Made by a program: the position numbers and the translations under genes. From positions 1-25,965 of IMG/VR virus record IMGVR_UViG_3300025695_000088: DNA of 25,965 nucleotides, one strand, 5' to 3'. Positions 1-8,239 of the stretch are shown piece after piece. The notes under the pieces are model-generated. The model saw only the letters and a list, made by a program, of their open reading frames with translations, was not told the DNA's origin and made no database searches. Source of the DNA: a virus. Every line of letters begins with the position of its first letter. The first letter of the stretch is position 1.

Positions 1-43
1 CCGATTATGGCAGGGTCTATTTTATAGAACGATATTATCCTAA

Positions 44-559
44 TTAAGCAGTAGGATCAATGTCAGTTCCACCTGTAGTAGGAGCATCACAAAAGAAAGG
101 CGGTGCAGTCTCCTGAGCAGTTAATGTTAAGGTAAATCCTGATAGATCTCCCATTGCAGCACCGGTAACTATCGTACCTCCTGAAACTTCTGCACCGTGG
201 TCCTTACCTACTAAGAAAAAGTTTCCATTGTTATCCTCAATTACTACCTGAGGTCTTCCTGCAGCTAATAATTTAATCTCTTCCTGAGTTGCACTATCTA
301 AGAAAGTGAAAGTCGCACTTAAAGTAGATTCGTAGAAAGTAGTTCCATTCTCACGAGATGAGTTAATAGCAGTCTCTAAACTAGAATTTCCTTTTATCTC
401 ATATTTGTAGAACGTTTCGCTATCGTCAAAGGTAATAACCCCTGCAGTCGGTGTTAAGGCAGCAATATCTGCGTCGTAATTTGAGAAGTAGATGTTTTTA
501 AGTCCACCTACGGCACTCTTACAAGGCAATACTCTCCCTTTTGCTATTGAACAAGCCAT
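44..559 (-). CDS. Probable major tail (tube) protein
   Basis: A 171-aa protein starting MACSIAKGRVLPCKSAVGGL. FYKYEIKGNSSLETAINSSR (50-69) with NGTTFYESTLSATFTFLDSA, then RPQVVIEDNNGNFFLVGKDH and TGAAMGDLSGFTLTLTAQET, is a beta-rich pattern I recall for tail tube proteins in Bacteroidota siphoviruses. It would stack in rings around the tape measure. The unusual feature is its place after the capsid gene, far from the tape measure. A neck or other structural role is the main alternative. The C-terminus (GGTDIDPTA) is short and flexible. Confidence 0.65.
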   Translation of the reverse strand: MACSIAKGRVLPCKSAVGGLKNIYFSNYDADIAALTPTAGVITFDDSETFYKYEIKGNSSLETAINSSRENGTTFYESTLSATFTFLDSATQEEIKLLAAGRPQVVIEDNNGNFFLVGKDHGAEVSGGTIVTGAAMGDLSGFTLTLTAQETAPPFFCDAPTTGGTDIDPTA

Positions 560-584
560 ATTTTTAAGGTTTTTTAGATTAATT

Positions 585-623
585 AAAAAAGGGCAGGCAG
601 GTCTTTTATGGACTTACCTACCC
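585..623 (-). terminator. Intrinsic terminator after the major capsid gene
   Basis: On the minus strand GGGTAGGTAAGTC (623-611) pairs with GACCTGCCTGCCC (603-591) around the loop CATAAAA: 12 of 13 positions pair, with two T-G wobbles and one A-C mismatch. Six Ts follow (590-585). No promoter consensus is seen before the next gene at 559, so it may lower, not end, expression downstream. Confidence 0.82.
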
Positions 624-646
624 CTTATTTTATTTATTTTAACTTA

Positions 647-1576
647 TTAAGAGTAAAGCACGATATCGCTTCCGATTCCGTATTCTACACCTGCTGTAAA
701 ACGCATTATTACTCTTACGTTTTGAGATCCGTCAAGATCTCCCATATCTAGAACTTTTACCTCGTTGTGATCAGAAAGTAAGCCTGTACCGAAAAATAAG
801 TTAGACTTCTCAGCGGCCATTGCAGTATTGTCAGCCAATCCGTTTGCTACGAATAATTTAACACCATCAAAAGATAATGCTCCGTTATTCCACCATTGAG
901 TTCCCTCAGCGTTTACACCATTTGCTCCTAATCCTGAAGCACCAAATCCTCCTAAAGCACGAACGTATGCTCTAGCGATGTTTTGAGATACATAGATATA
1001 TAAATCCTCTTTTCCGTAAAGAGCAGATGGAATAGCATCGACGATTTTACCTAATTCATCAATAACATTAGCAGCTGTAACAGTAGTTCCTGTAACATCA
1101 ATTACAGTAGCATCTGCAGTAGCTTTTGTTACTAATCCGTCAAATTCACCTGCATTAGAATTTACACCTTTCCAAATGTTTTGCTCGGTTTTCTCAGCAA
1201 CTAATCCTGCAACGTGTGCAACTAAGAAATCAGAGAAAGCAGGAGGTAAGCTATCAAATGCAGATACACCCATTTGTACGGCTTCCCAATCTGATCTGAA
1301 GTCTTTTTTACATAATTCTAGGTTCACTTGGAACTCCTCAGGTTGTAAAATTCTCTCAGTTAATGTTACTTCAGCAGTATCTGTAAAATCACAGGATCCG
1401 TCTTTAATTACGTTAGCGTCAGTCGCCATCTTTTTGATAACTTCTTTGTACTTAACGTTTGGTTTAACAGTGATACCTCCATTGTTAAGAGTAGCACCTG
1501 ATAATAATGCTGCAGCGATATATTCTCTCGAAAATTCACCAGCATATGTAGTTGTAATGTCAGTAGTTGTAGCCAT
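647..1576 (-). CDS. Major capsid protein (HK97 fold)
   Basis: A 309-aa protein. AGEFSREYIAAALLSGATL lies near the N-terminus. VTLTERILQPEEFQVNLEL (69-87) and CKKDFRSDWEA (88-98) match the E-loop/P-domain region of Bacteroidota phage capsids. YIYVSQNIARAYVRAL and DGVKLFVANGLADN follow, and the C-terminus has VRVIMRFTAGVEYGIGSDIV, the strand that ends the HK97 P domain. It forms the icosahedral shell. It follows the scaffold gene by 20 nt. A strong terminator comes directly after it. Confidence 0.88.
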   Translation of the reverse strand: MATTTDITTTYAGEFSREYIAAALLSGATLNNGGITVKPNVKYKEVIKKMATDANVIKDGSCDFTDTAEVTLTERILQPEEFQVNLELCKKDFRSDWEAVQMGVSAFDSLPPAFSDFLVAHVAGLVAEKTEQNIWKGVNSNAGEFDGLVTKATADATVIDVTGTTVTAANVIDELGKIVDAIPSALYGKEDLYIYVSQNIARAYVRALGGFGASGLGANGVNAEGTQWWNNGALSFDGVKLFVANGLADNTAMAAEKSNLFFGTGLLSDHNEVKVLDMGDLDGSQNVRVIMRFTAGVEYGIGSDIVLYS

Positions 1577-1596
1577 TTTTTAAATGTTTTGTTTAT

Positions 1597-2214
1597 TTAT
1601 TTTTTAATGTTTGCAATTCTTGCGAATACTGTGTCCCTTGTGGACATTGGTCTGTTTTTTCCTAATACCATTTTCTTGGTCTCACTTCCTGCTTCAGGAC
1701 TATGCTTTAAAGGTTGAGCAGCAGGCTGAGAGGATAGTTCCTCTTTTACTTGTTCCTCAACTTCTTTCTGAGTAGATAATTGAGTTTTTAACTCGGCGAT
1801 CTCATTCTGTAATTTCTCAATTTCACTAAAGAAAGTTTCTTTACTTACTGATTCAATTACTTTTTTAGGTTGAGATACCTCAGCTTCCGCTTCAACTTCT
1901 ACCTCTACTTCTGGTGCTTCCTCTTCCATAGGAGCCTCCATTTCTTTGATCTCTTTAATGATACCCTCAGCTTCCACAACTAAGATCATTCCATCCTCTA
2001 AAGAATATTCACCCACAGGCAAGGCAATTCTGTCCTCTTCTGTTACGATAAATACTTCAGCTTCAGGAGTAAACTCTTCTGCTTCGATAATAGTACCATT
2101 CTCTAGGGTCATTTGAGCTAATTTGATTTCCTGTACAGTATCTTGTACGTCCTCTGATAACTCAATCCCTAGTACGCTTTTGATTTCTTTTAGCATTTCT
2201 AATGGATTTTTCAT
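1597..2214 (-). CDS. Capsid scaffold-like protein
   Basis: A 205-aa protein from the ATG at 2214 (MKNPLEMLKEIKSVLGIEL); the ATG at 2313 would run back through the intergenic gap and I reject it. Residues 35-90 form a beta-rich part (VFIVTEEDRIALPVGEYSLE). A very acidic stretch follows at about 95-115 (EAPEVEVEVEAEAEV), and then a coiled coil with SEIEKLQNEIAELKTQL. The C-terminus is basic (LGKNRPMSTRDTVFARIANI). Acidic coiled coil plus basic tail directly before the major capsid gene is the normal form of a scaffold. The protease upstream would process it. Confidence 0.72.
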   Translation of the reverse strand: MKNPLEMLKEIKSVLGIELSEDVQDTVQEIKLAQMTLENGTIIEAEEFTPEAEVFIVTEEDRIALPVGEYSLEDGMILVVEAEGIIKEIKEMEAPMEEEAPEVEVEVEAEAEVSQPKKVIESVSKETFFSEIEKLQNEIAELKTQLSTQKEVEEQVKEELSSQPAAQPLKHSPEAGSETKKMVLGKNRPMSTRDTVFARIANIKK

Positions 2215-2218
2215 ATTT

Positions 2219-2227
2219 ATATAACGG
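2219..2227 (-). promoter_or_regulatory. Variant copy (CCGTTATAT) of the 9-mer before the scaffold gene
   Basis: The minus strand reads TTAACCGTTATAT, 4 nt, then ATG at 2214. One base differs from ACGTTATAT. The spacing to the start codon equals that at the protease gene. Confidence 0.45.
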
Positions 2228-2255
2228 TTAATAATTATTATTTTGCATTTTCGTA

Positions 2256-2405
2256 TTAACTTTTTCTGTAAATACTGCCAATTCCCTGAGCCCATAGTGA
2301 TCCATCGCAACAATCTCTAGAGTAAGTATTGGTCTCTTTACAGTAACACGCTCTAGAACTTCCTTTAGGACTTGTGTAACTCGGTGTCTTGTCATCTTTA
2401 AGCAT
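2256..2405 (-). CDS. 49-aa cysteine-rich phage protein
   Basis: The ATG at 2405 gives MLKDDKTPSYTSPKGSSRAC and overlaps the preceding stop by 8 nt. A longer reading from 2498 would overlap the gene before by 101 nt and is not favoured. Five-residue spacing packs four cysteines into CYC (20-22) and DCC (31-33), ahead of DGSLWAQGIGSIY. I recall the CxC...YSxDCC..L..QGIG pattern as a small conserved protein near capsid genes in Bacteroidota phages. It may bind a metal. Role unknown. Confidence 0.68.
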   Translation of the reverse strand: MLKDDKTPSYTSPKGSSRACYCKETNTYSRDCCDGSLWAQGIGSIYRKS

Positions 2406-3027
2406 AGCTTTGTGTTTTTTGTATAAAGAATATAATATCCCATATCTTAGCAGTACCTCCATCGGCAGTAACTTTCCAACTTGAACCATTGTCCACAAAA
2501 TCTTGATCTACATAATATTGGAATACTCCGTGGTATTCGTGAGTAACATCGTTACCCTTAGGGAATATAATATCTTGCTTTAACCTTTCATATGGAGTAG
2601 CACCTGCATTTTCTAAGTTTAAGTGCATATATGTTTGATTAGCATTGGCTGCTGAATAGTTAAAAACCACAGTCATAATGTAAACATCTTTTGGTGTAGT
2701 AGCCAATAGTTTGTTTGTTACAGTATCATAGTAATTTATTCCTGGATCACTTTTTATAACTACTTCGCCATTGTTTGTAAGTGTTGTTTCTACACCATCT
2801 GCTAATAATAATTTACTATCTGATGTATATTGGTCATCGTCATATCTTGCCCATCCTAAACCTGAACTTGCTGCTGATTGAGGATATAATTTAATCCACT
2901 CTCCATTATATACAGTCCATACTCCCGATTCAGTAGTCACGAATGCCCCCTCTTCAATATTGTAGCTATTTCTGATCTGATCAGTATCTACATCTACCTG
3001 TACTTTATATGATGTATTCCTAGCCAT
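2398..3027 (-). CDS. Putative head fibre or decoration protein (209 aa)
   Basis: Starts MARNTSYKVQVDVDTDQIRN and is beta-rich. GLGWARYDDDQYTSDSKLLL (57-76) followed by LTNNGEVVIKSD resembles the start of trimeric phage head-fibre or receptor-binding domains. DVYIMTVVFNYSAANANQTY (about 113-132) suits the jelly-roll core. The placement inside the head genes, between protease and scaffold, favours a capsid surface fibre over a tail fibre. The match is by pattern. Confidence is moderate. Confidence 0.5.
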   Translation of the reverse strand: MARNTSYKVQVDVDTDQIRNSYNIEEGAFVTTESGVWTVYNGEWIKLYPQSAASSGLGWARYDDDQYTSDSKLLLADGVETTLTNNGEVVIKSDPGINYYDTVTNKLLATTPKDVYIMTVVFNYSAANANQTYMHLNLENAGATPYERLKQDIIFPKGNDVTHEYHGVFQYYVDQDFVDNGSSWKVTADGGTAKIWDIIFFIQKTQSYA

Positions 3028-3934
3028 CGATTTCTTTTAATTTTCTACTTGCCCAATTAATACCTGCATCTCCTCCCCAAGCATCCCACATAAGGCCACC
3101 ACATCCCTCTGAGTAAGGAACATCTTTATTTTGTTGGTGTCTCTTAAAAGATGCCATTCTAGCAATAGTATCTCTTGTTATATTCTCTCCGTTTGCTAAT
3201 TGATTTGCTCTAGCTTTTCCTGTAGCCTCTCCACAAGTTCCCCATCCATTTTTTTCTGCCCATTTCAAGGCTCTTTTTGCATTATTACTTGCGGCCTTAG
3301 GATAGTCATTATAACTTTCAAACTCTACTCTTCCAAATAGATCTTTTAATTTGTCTATAATTAACTTAGCCTCTTGCTCTTCCTGAGACATTGCAACCGA
3401 TTCCTTAGGCCTCTCCATTTTATCAGCAAAGTAACCCTCGATAGAAAACCCTTTGACCTTTCCTGTTTTTACATAATCATTCCAGACCTCCTCGTTATTC
3501 ACTTTTACTGCTCCCATCCAAGTACCTAAGGGTACATTCATTCCATACTTTCTACTCTTATCGTGTACCTCATCCTCTACTAGCCAACTCTCAACAAGTG
3601 ATAATCCTTTTAGATCATATTGATGTTCCATAGTAGAATTGTTTTGATTTCCATTCACTAAGTACATTTGAGACGCTTTTGCGACAGTTTCTTTGGAAAA
3701 ATATATATAATACTCATCCTCACCTGATCTGCGATATATGGGCTTGTTTGGAATTAATAAAGCACCCATTAAAATACGTTTCTCTTTATTAACCTCAGCG
3801 AGTTTGATCTCTTCACTCTTTAAAGCTACAAAATCCTCCTCTATTGCAGGGTTTTCCACTACTGAGATAGCCTCAACTCCTGTCATTTCCTGGTCCTCAT
3901 CCAAAATGAGTTCGATAATCTTAAAATTGCTCAT
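3020..3934 (-). CDS. XkdF-like prohead protease with extra C-terminal domain
   Basis: A 304-aa protein. Residues 1-185 match the XkdF / Peptidase S78-like group: KRILMGALLIPNKPIYR (52-68), NSTMEHQYDLKG with H104, SLVESWLVED (112-121), and KVKGFSIEGYF with S164 as the likely nucleophile. Such proteases clip scaffold and capsid proteins in the prohead. Residues 205-301 are a second domain (YPKAASNNAKRALKWAEKNG; ARANQLANGENITRDTIARM; YSEGCGGLMWDAWGGDAGIN) that I recall at the ends of several head proteins in Bacteroidota phages. Its job is unknown. The stop region overlaps the next gene by 8 nt. Confidence 0.78.
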   Translation of the reverse strand: MSNFKIIELILDEDQEMTGVEAISVVENPAIEEDFVALKSEEIKLAEVNKEKRILMGALLIPNKPIYRRSGEDEYYIYFSKETVAKASQMYLVNGNQNNSTMEHQYDLKGLSLVESWLVEDEVHDKSRKYGMNVPLGTWMGAVKVNNEEVWNDYVKTGKVKGFSIEGYFADKMERPKESVAMSQEEQEAKLIIDKLKDLFGRVEFESYNDYPKAASNNAKRALKWAEKNGWGTCGEATGKARANQLANGENITRDTIARMASFKRHQQNKDVPYSEGCGGLMWDAWGGDAGINWASRKLKEIDG

Positions 3935-3938
3935 ATTA

Positions 3939-3947
3939 ATATAACGT
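3939..3947 (-). promoter_or_regulatory. Copy of 9-mer ACGTTATAT before the protease gene
   Basis: The minus strand reads TTATACGTTATAT, 4 nt, then ATG at 3934. This is an exact copy. The 4-nt spacing is the same as at the 2214 start. The gap between tape measure and protease is only 35 nt. Confidence 0.52.
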
Positions 3948-3969
3948 ATAAAACTTTAAATTTTGTATT

Positions 3970-5787
3970 TTAAATTGAAGCACCTGATACAATATTTCTC
4001 TCTAGGCTCTGAGCAGAGGTAACATCACTAGAAACAACGTAGGCCTTTAAAGGTTCATTGCTTTTACCTTGAATAGTCTCAGCTAATTGATTAGTGCCTG
4101 AGGTTCCTACTACATTAAATTGAGGGGCTTGTGATGTAACAGGTGCAGATCCTCTTACTCCGGATATATTTGGACTACTCACACTTATACCTCCTGGTAC
4201 TTTTGTTGAGGATATTCTTTTTACATTTGCGACACCTGCTGCAATAGCTGCCCCTGCTGCTGCAAAACCTAACGCTGGTCCTATTATTGGTATTCCTGCT
4301 AGCGACTTATAAGAGTCTGTTGCAGATTGATATGTACTAATAGTCGCAGATGCAATAGCCGCTGCTTTACCTGCCGCACTTTGCTCTCCTAATATTTTAG
4401 ATAGATTATTAAAACCATCTGTCGAGATCTCTGCTTTTTTCTGCTCAGTCATTTCTGCCCAAGCTATCTCGTTTTCATTTTTTTTATCTGTTATTTTATT
4501 TAAAGCATCTGTTTTTGATTTCTCTAAATTAATAACTGATAGACCTGCATCTTTTGCTAATTGAATTAATTTATCATAATGCTCTGTTACTTTAATAATC
4601 TCTAAGGCTCTCTTTTCGTCCTCACTTACTGCCTCTGCTTCTCTTATTTGATTTTTAAGATCAGCTAGTGCTTTAGCGTCTGCAATTTCTTTATCTTGTG
4701 CGGCTTTATCTTTTGCATCTTGTTCATCTTGCTTTGCTTTCTCTGCTGCATCTACTTGTCCTTGTATTGTGTTTAATTCTCTCTGTAATTGTCTTGCTAC
4801 ATTTGCCCTCGCAGCAATTTGATTGTTTACTGCAGCAACCGCTTCTGCCTCTAAGGTTAGATTCTCTTTGTTTGTTCTACTAAATGTATTCTCTAAAATC
4901 TGAGCATCTCTTCTCAATTCTAAGTACTTAGTCTGATCGTCTAGTAATTGATCCTCTAATTCCTGTGCATCTAATAAAGCCTGCTTTCTCTCCTCAGCAC
5001 TAAATTGATCCTCTTGTCTAGCTTTTAATCTAAGTAAGGCCACCTCAGATTCTAGCTTAGATCTTTTAACTATTAAATCTCTCTCTATCTTATCTGCTTT
5101 AGCCCTCATATCAGCAACCTTAGCTGCTGCCTGTGCCTCTTTTACATTCTCTGCAATAAATTCTTTTGTTTTTTCTATTGCAGTCTCTATTTTACCGCTT
5201 AGATTATCAACTCCTAGAGCAACTTTTGCAACGGCATTTCCTGCAACCTTACCTGCTTCTGAAAATTCTCCTTTAAATAATAAATTTATAGCCTTTCCTA
5301 ACTGAGGTATTAATTCAGTAAGACCCTCAAATCTATTTGATATATTCTCTTTGATTAAATTACCAAAGTCTTTTAAGGCTTGTTTAGGATTCTCAAATGC
5401 CCATATTAATTTTTCTCCTAAGTCTGCTAGTAAATCTACAAGGTTGCCTGTTAAAGCACCAATTACCCCTAGTATCTTTGCGAACTTATTTTGCCCCTCT
5501 TCACTTGAATTAAATGCAGCTACGAGAGATGTTACACCTATTACTAAAGCACCTATTCCTGTTGCTATGATAGCACCTCTCAGGGTCTTAAAACCTGTTG
5601 TTACACCTTTTACAGTACTTATAAGTCCTTTAAATTTAGTTATAGCACCACCTGTTGCCTGATCTGCAGCAGAAGTAACACCATCTAAATTGCTAGATGT
5701 AGTCTTTAAATCTTTGTTTAGATCTTGTACATTCCTTTGAGCCTGACCTGTTTGTACGTCTAATATGACTACTCTTTTCTCTGCCAT
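3970..5787 (-). CDS. Tail tape measure protein
   Basis: A 605-aa protein with the usual make-up. Hydrophobic segments lie at about 73-92 (IIATGIGALVIGVTSLVAAF) and 105-124 (ILGVIGALTGNLVDLL). A long charged coiled coil runs from about 200 to 450, and a third hydrophobic stretch follows (about 498-523, GIPIIGPALGFAAAGAAIAA). The C-terminus is Ser/Gly/Pro-rich (VPGGISVSSPNISGVRG). It sets tail length and is ejected with DNA. At 1.5 Å per residue the helix would span roughly 90 nm. No sheath gene is visible, which favours a siphovirus tail, though the window may not hold all tail genes. Confidence 0.88.
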   Translation of the reverse strand: MAEKRVVILDVQTGQAQRNVQDLNKDLKTTSSNLDGVTSAADQATGGAITKFKGLISTVKGVTTGFKTLRGAIIATGIGALVIGVTSLVAAFNSSEEGQNKFAKILGVIGALTGNLVDLLADLGEKLIWAFENPKQALKDFGNLIKENISNRFEGLTELIPQLGKAINLLFKGEFSEAGKVAGNAVAKVALGVDNLSGKIETAIEKTKEFIAENVKEAQAAAKVADMRAKADKIERDLIVKRSKLESEVALLRLKARQEDQFSAEERKQALLDAQELEDQLLDDQTKYLELRRDAQILENTFSRTNKENLTLEAEAVAAVNNQIAARANVARQLQRELNTIQGQVDAAEKAKQDEQDAKDKAAQDKEIADAKALADLKNQIREAEAVSEDEKRALEIIKVTEHYDKLIQLAKDAGLSVINLEKSKTDALNKITDKKNENEIAWAEMTEQKKAEISTDGFNNLSKILGEQSAAGKAAAIASATISTYQSATDSYKSLAGIPIIGPALGFAAAGAAIAAGVANVKRISSTKVPGGISVSSPNISGVRGSAPVTSQAPQFNVVGTSGTNQLAETIQGKSNEPLKAYVVSSDVTSAQSLERNIVSGASI

Positions 5788-5918
5788 CTTATCTCTGTTT
5801 TTATTTGATTAAATGCTCCCTTTATGTTCTTAGGTAAATAGTATTTTCCCTGAGCAATCCTGATATTATCAGTATCTCCTTTTACTCTTCCTAATATGTT
5901 AAAAATACTTTCTAGCAT
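5769..5918 (-). CDS. 49-aa protein between tail tip and tape measure genes, unknown
   Basis: The ATG at 5918 overlaps the stop of the tail-tip gene as TAATG, and the TAG at 5771-5769 lies 19 nt inside the tape measure gene, so the ORF is bracketed by overlaps. The sequence starts MLESIFNILGRVKGDTDNIR and is moderately basic (KNIKGAFNQIKTEIRWQRKE). It may be a small tape measure partner, but that is inferred from place alone. Confidence 0.58.
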   Translation of the reverse strand: MLESIFNILGRVKGDTDNIRIAQGKYYLPKNIKGAFNQIKTEIRWQRKE

Positions 5919-8239
5919 TAGCTTATTAAATTTAGATTATCAAATAATTCATCGTTAGAAGTTAAACCTCCATTGCCTAAATTTGTTGCAACGCTCTCAC
6001 TTAGTTTATTTATTAACTGCAAGCTGCTTATTCCAGTCATTAAATCGGTGTCTATTGAATTAATAACATACTGTCTGCCATTAATAATAAACACATCATT
6101 TAATTCATAATTCAATAAAACCCTTTGAGGTAATTTAGCCCTAAACGTAAACATCCTGCCTTTTGGATTAAAAACCCTTTCTATATAGGACCTATAAAAA
6201 GTATCGTATATTGAATTGCTATTACTACTTAAAACAAATTCGTCTATCTCTGTTCCAAAGTTTATAGTAAACGACTTATCTATTTGATGCTCACTATCAG
6301 GGTTGCTAACATTACTAGGTCTATTATATGTATTAATACTACTATGATTTCCGCTAATCCAACTAATCGGATGCTGACTTGTAACTGTCTTTACATTAAA
6401 GAATATTAAAGGCTTTCCTATCTCAGGAGATGCATTACTTATATCATTACTAGAGTCGCCATTATATTTTGCAAACCATCCATAGGCTATATTTGTAAAC
6501 TCTGAACTATCAGACAACCTTTCGTAAACCATTTTTTCAAAGTCCACTTTTAAAGTGTATTCTGTACCATCAAATTTTTCCCCACCGTCATATATTAAGT
6601 TTCCAAATCTTGTTTTTCTACCCGTTATCTGATTGGTCTTTTCAGCTATAAAAGTTTTAGGTTCTGGGAACTCTAATTTTATTTTGTTATATGGTAATGC
6701 TCTATTGATTGTTGATTCGTCTGTGAATACGTAATTAGTAATATCGTGTATTTTATACTGACTATAAAAGGTATCTAAAGTTTCTACATAAATACTGCCA
6801 TCGTCTTTTACATAGCTTGTTAAATTAAACATCTTAAAAATGTTAGTCATAAAATCTAACACTTTCATATCAGGTATATTTTCTGTTATGTTTAACCTTG
6901 ACAATAATGTTTGATTTTCAGCTATATAAATATATGTGCGGTCAGTTAAATTGCCTCCACCTCTACTTGGCGTGGTTTCTCTTACGCTCCATTTTGCATC
7001 GTAATTAGTTAGTCCATTAGATGTTTCAATTTGCACTGTAATACTATGAGTATCTTCTACTCCTGTATAAGTAAAGGTTTCTGTATATTCTCCTGAAAAA
7101 TCTTTAAGTTCTTTTATTAATTCGTTTTTGTCGTATATTTTTAAAGAGTAAGTCCTGTCAGATTCAGGTATTAAATTAAAAGTAGCTTCTATTGTATTAC
7201 CAAAATAACCTAACCAAAATGTGCTGAATTTTAATGTTTGACCATCTTCCATTAAATTTACACCAACATAGCTTTCTGCACTTGTCACAAAGTTTTTTAT
7301 ATCGTCTGTAAATGTTTCACCATCTGCTACCCTTAACGATCCTTTTTTTCTATGAAGCCACATAAACAATCTGTCAAAGAAATTGCTTTCAAAGAAAGTA
7401 CTGCTAAATGTTATACCATACTTACGTTCAATAGCATCTACTATTTTATTAATTTTTAAAGCAGGTTTTAAATCTGTGTATTCAAGCCCCTGTTCAGGTT
7501 GTTCTGTATTGTAGCTTAAATTTCCATCTTGCCCAAAACTTTTAACTTCAACCAAATTAGCATCAGGAACTTCTACAATAAAATCTATTGTATAATATCC
7601 TTGAATATCTACAATAGTACTACCAATAAATACCCCTGTATAATATGCAGATATTTTATTGCCAGGCCTCCCTGTTCCTGTTACTTTTTTAGTATCTACT
7701 AACTCAATAGTCGGATCATATATAGTACTATTATAATAAAGCCTTTTGCTATGCGTTAATAAAGGGTAAATAATGTTTCCATTAAGTAGGCTTGTTTCTA
7801 ATCCTAATTTAACTTGCTGAGGACTATATTCGTGGCTATAATCGTTTAATTCTAAAATATCAGGTAATACATCGTCACCGAACAAATCAGGAAGCGTAAC
7901 AGTACTACCATAAAAAACAACCTTATAAGAACTAGGGTTGTTATTTTTCATATTAACACCCATTAAACTAAGTTTTCCCTTTCTAAAGGTTGAGTGGTTT
8001 ATTTGTAGTAAAGCATCTTGCCTTATTCTTGCATCAAATCCATCTACAATATCATAGTTATAATAGTGTTTAAATATCTTATTATTTTGAGCAGTAGCAG
8101 GAATAGTAAAGTCCTTACTAAAGTCAGTAAATATCTTACTTATATCTTTAGCATTTTGTATTGAGGATGTTACGTTAATAGTCTCATCTGAATACAATTC
8201 TACCCTCTCATCATTTACATATAATTGTAGTGTATTCAT
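5918..8239 (-). CDS. Putative tail tip / baseplate protein (773 aa)
   Basis: Starts MNTLQLYVNDERVELYSDET. Residues 25-60 (FTDFSKDFTIPATAQNNKIF) are a motif I associate with large tail proteins of Bacteroidota phages. The chain is beta-rich, with long stretches of short strands and loops, and has no catalytic motif I can see. QRVLLNYELNDVFIINGRQY lies late in the chain, near residue 715. Length and location next to the tape measure fit a tail hub or tip that meets the cell. Its end is joined to the 49-aa ORF by TAATG. Confidence 0.58.
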   Translation of the reverse strand: MNTLQLYVNDERVELYSDETINVTSSIQNAKDISKIFTDFSKDFTIPATAQNNKIFKHYYNYDIVDGFDARIRQDALLQINHSTFRKGKLSLMGVNMKNNNPSSYKVVFYGSTVTLPDLFGDDVLPDILELNDYSHEYSPQQVKLGLETSLLNGNIIYPLLTHSKRLYYNSTIYDPTIELVDTKKVTGTGRPGNKISAYYTGVFIGSTIVDIQGYYTIDFIVEVPDANLVEVKSFGQDGNLSYNTEQPEQGLEYTDLKPALKINKIVDAIERKYGITFSSTFFESNFFDRLFMWLHRKKGSLRVADGETFTDDIKNFVTSAESYVGVNLMEDGQTLKFSTFWLGYFGNTIEATFNLIPESDRTYSLKIYDKNELIKELKDFSGEYTETFTYTGVEDTHSITVQIETSNGLTNYDAKWSVRETTPSRGGGNLTDRTYIYIAENQTLLSRLNITENIPDMKVLDFMTNIFKMFNLTSYVKDDGSIYVETLDTFYSQYKIHDITNYVFTDESTINRALPYNKIKLEFPEPKTFIAEKTNQITGRKTRFGNLIYDGGEKFDGTEYTLKVDFEKMVYERLSDSSEFTNIAYGWFAKYNGDSSNDISNASPEIGKPLIFFNVKTVTSQHPISWISGNHSSINTYNRPSNVSNPDSEHQIDKSFTINFGTEIDEFVLSSNSNSIYDTFYRSYIERVFNPKGRMFTFRAKLPQRVLLNYELNDVFIINGRQYVINSIDTDLMTGISSLQLINKLSESVATNLGNGGLTSNDELFDNLNLIS

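Noticed and set aside
1-43. Continuation of a gene at the left edge
   Set aside because: After the stop at 44-46 the remaining minus-strand bases contain no ATG, and stops close two of the frames. Nothing can be called.
1176-1583. Plus-strand ORF of 135 aa over the capsid gene
   Set aside because: It is wholly inside the major capsid gene on the other strand, has no recognisable protein features and no promoter. It is a shadow reading. The same holds for the other plus-strand ORFs (for example 5351-5662, 13436-13744, 22290-22568, 23696-23986).
2228-2443. Minus-strand ORF of 71 aa beginning MGYYILYTKN
   Set aside because: It covers the same DNA as the 49-aa cysteine-rich ORF (2256-2405) in another frame, and the latter has the conserved-looking CYC/DCC pattern and a tighter junction with the gene before it.
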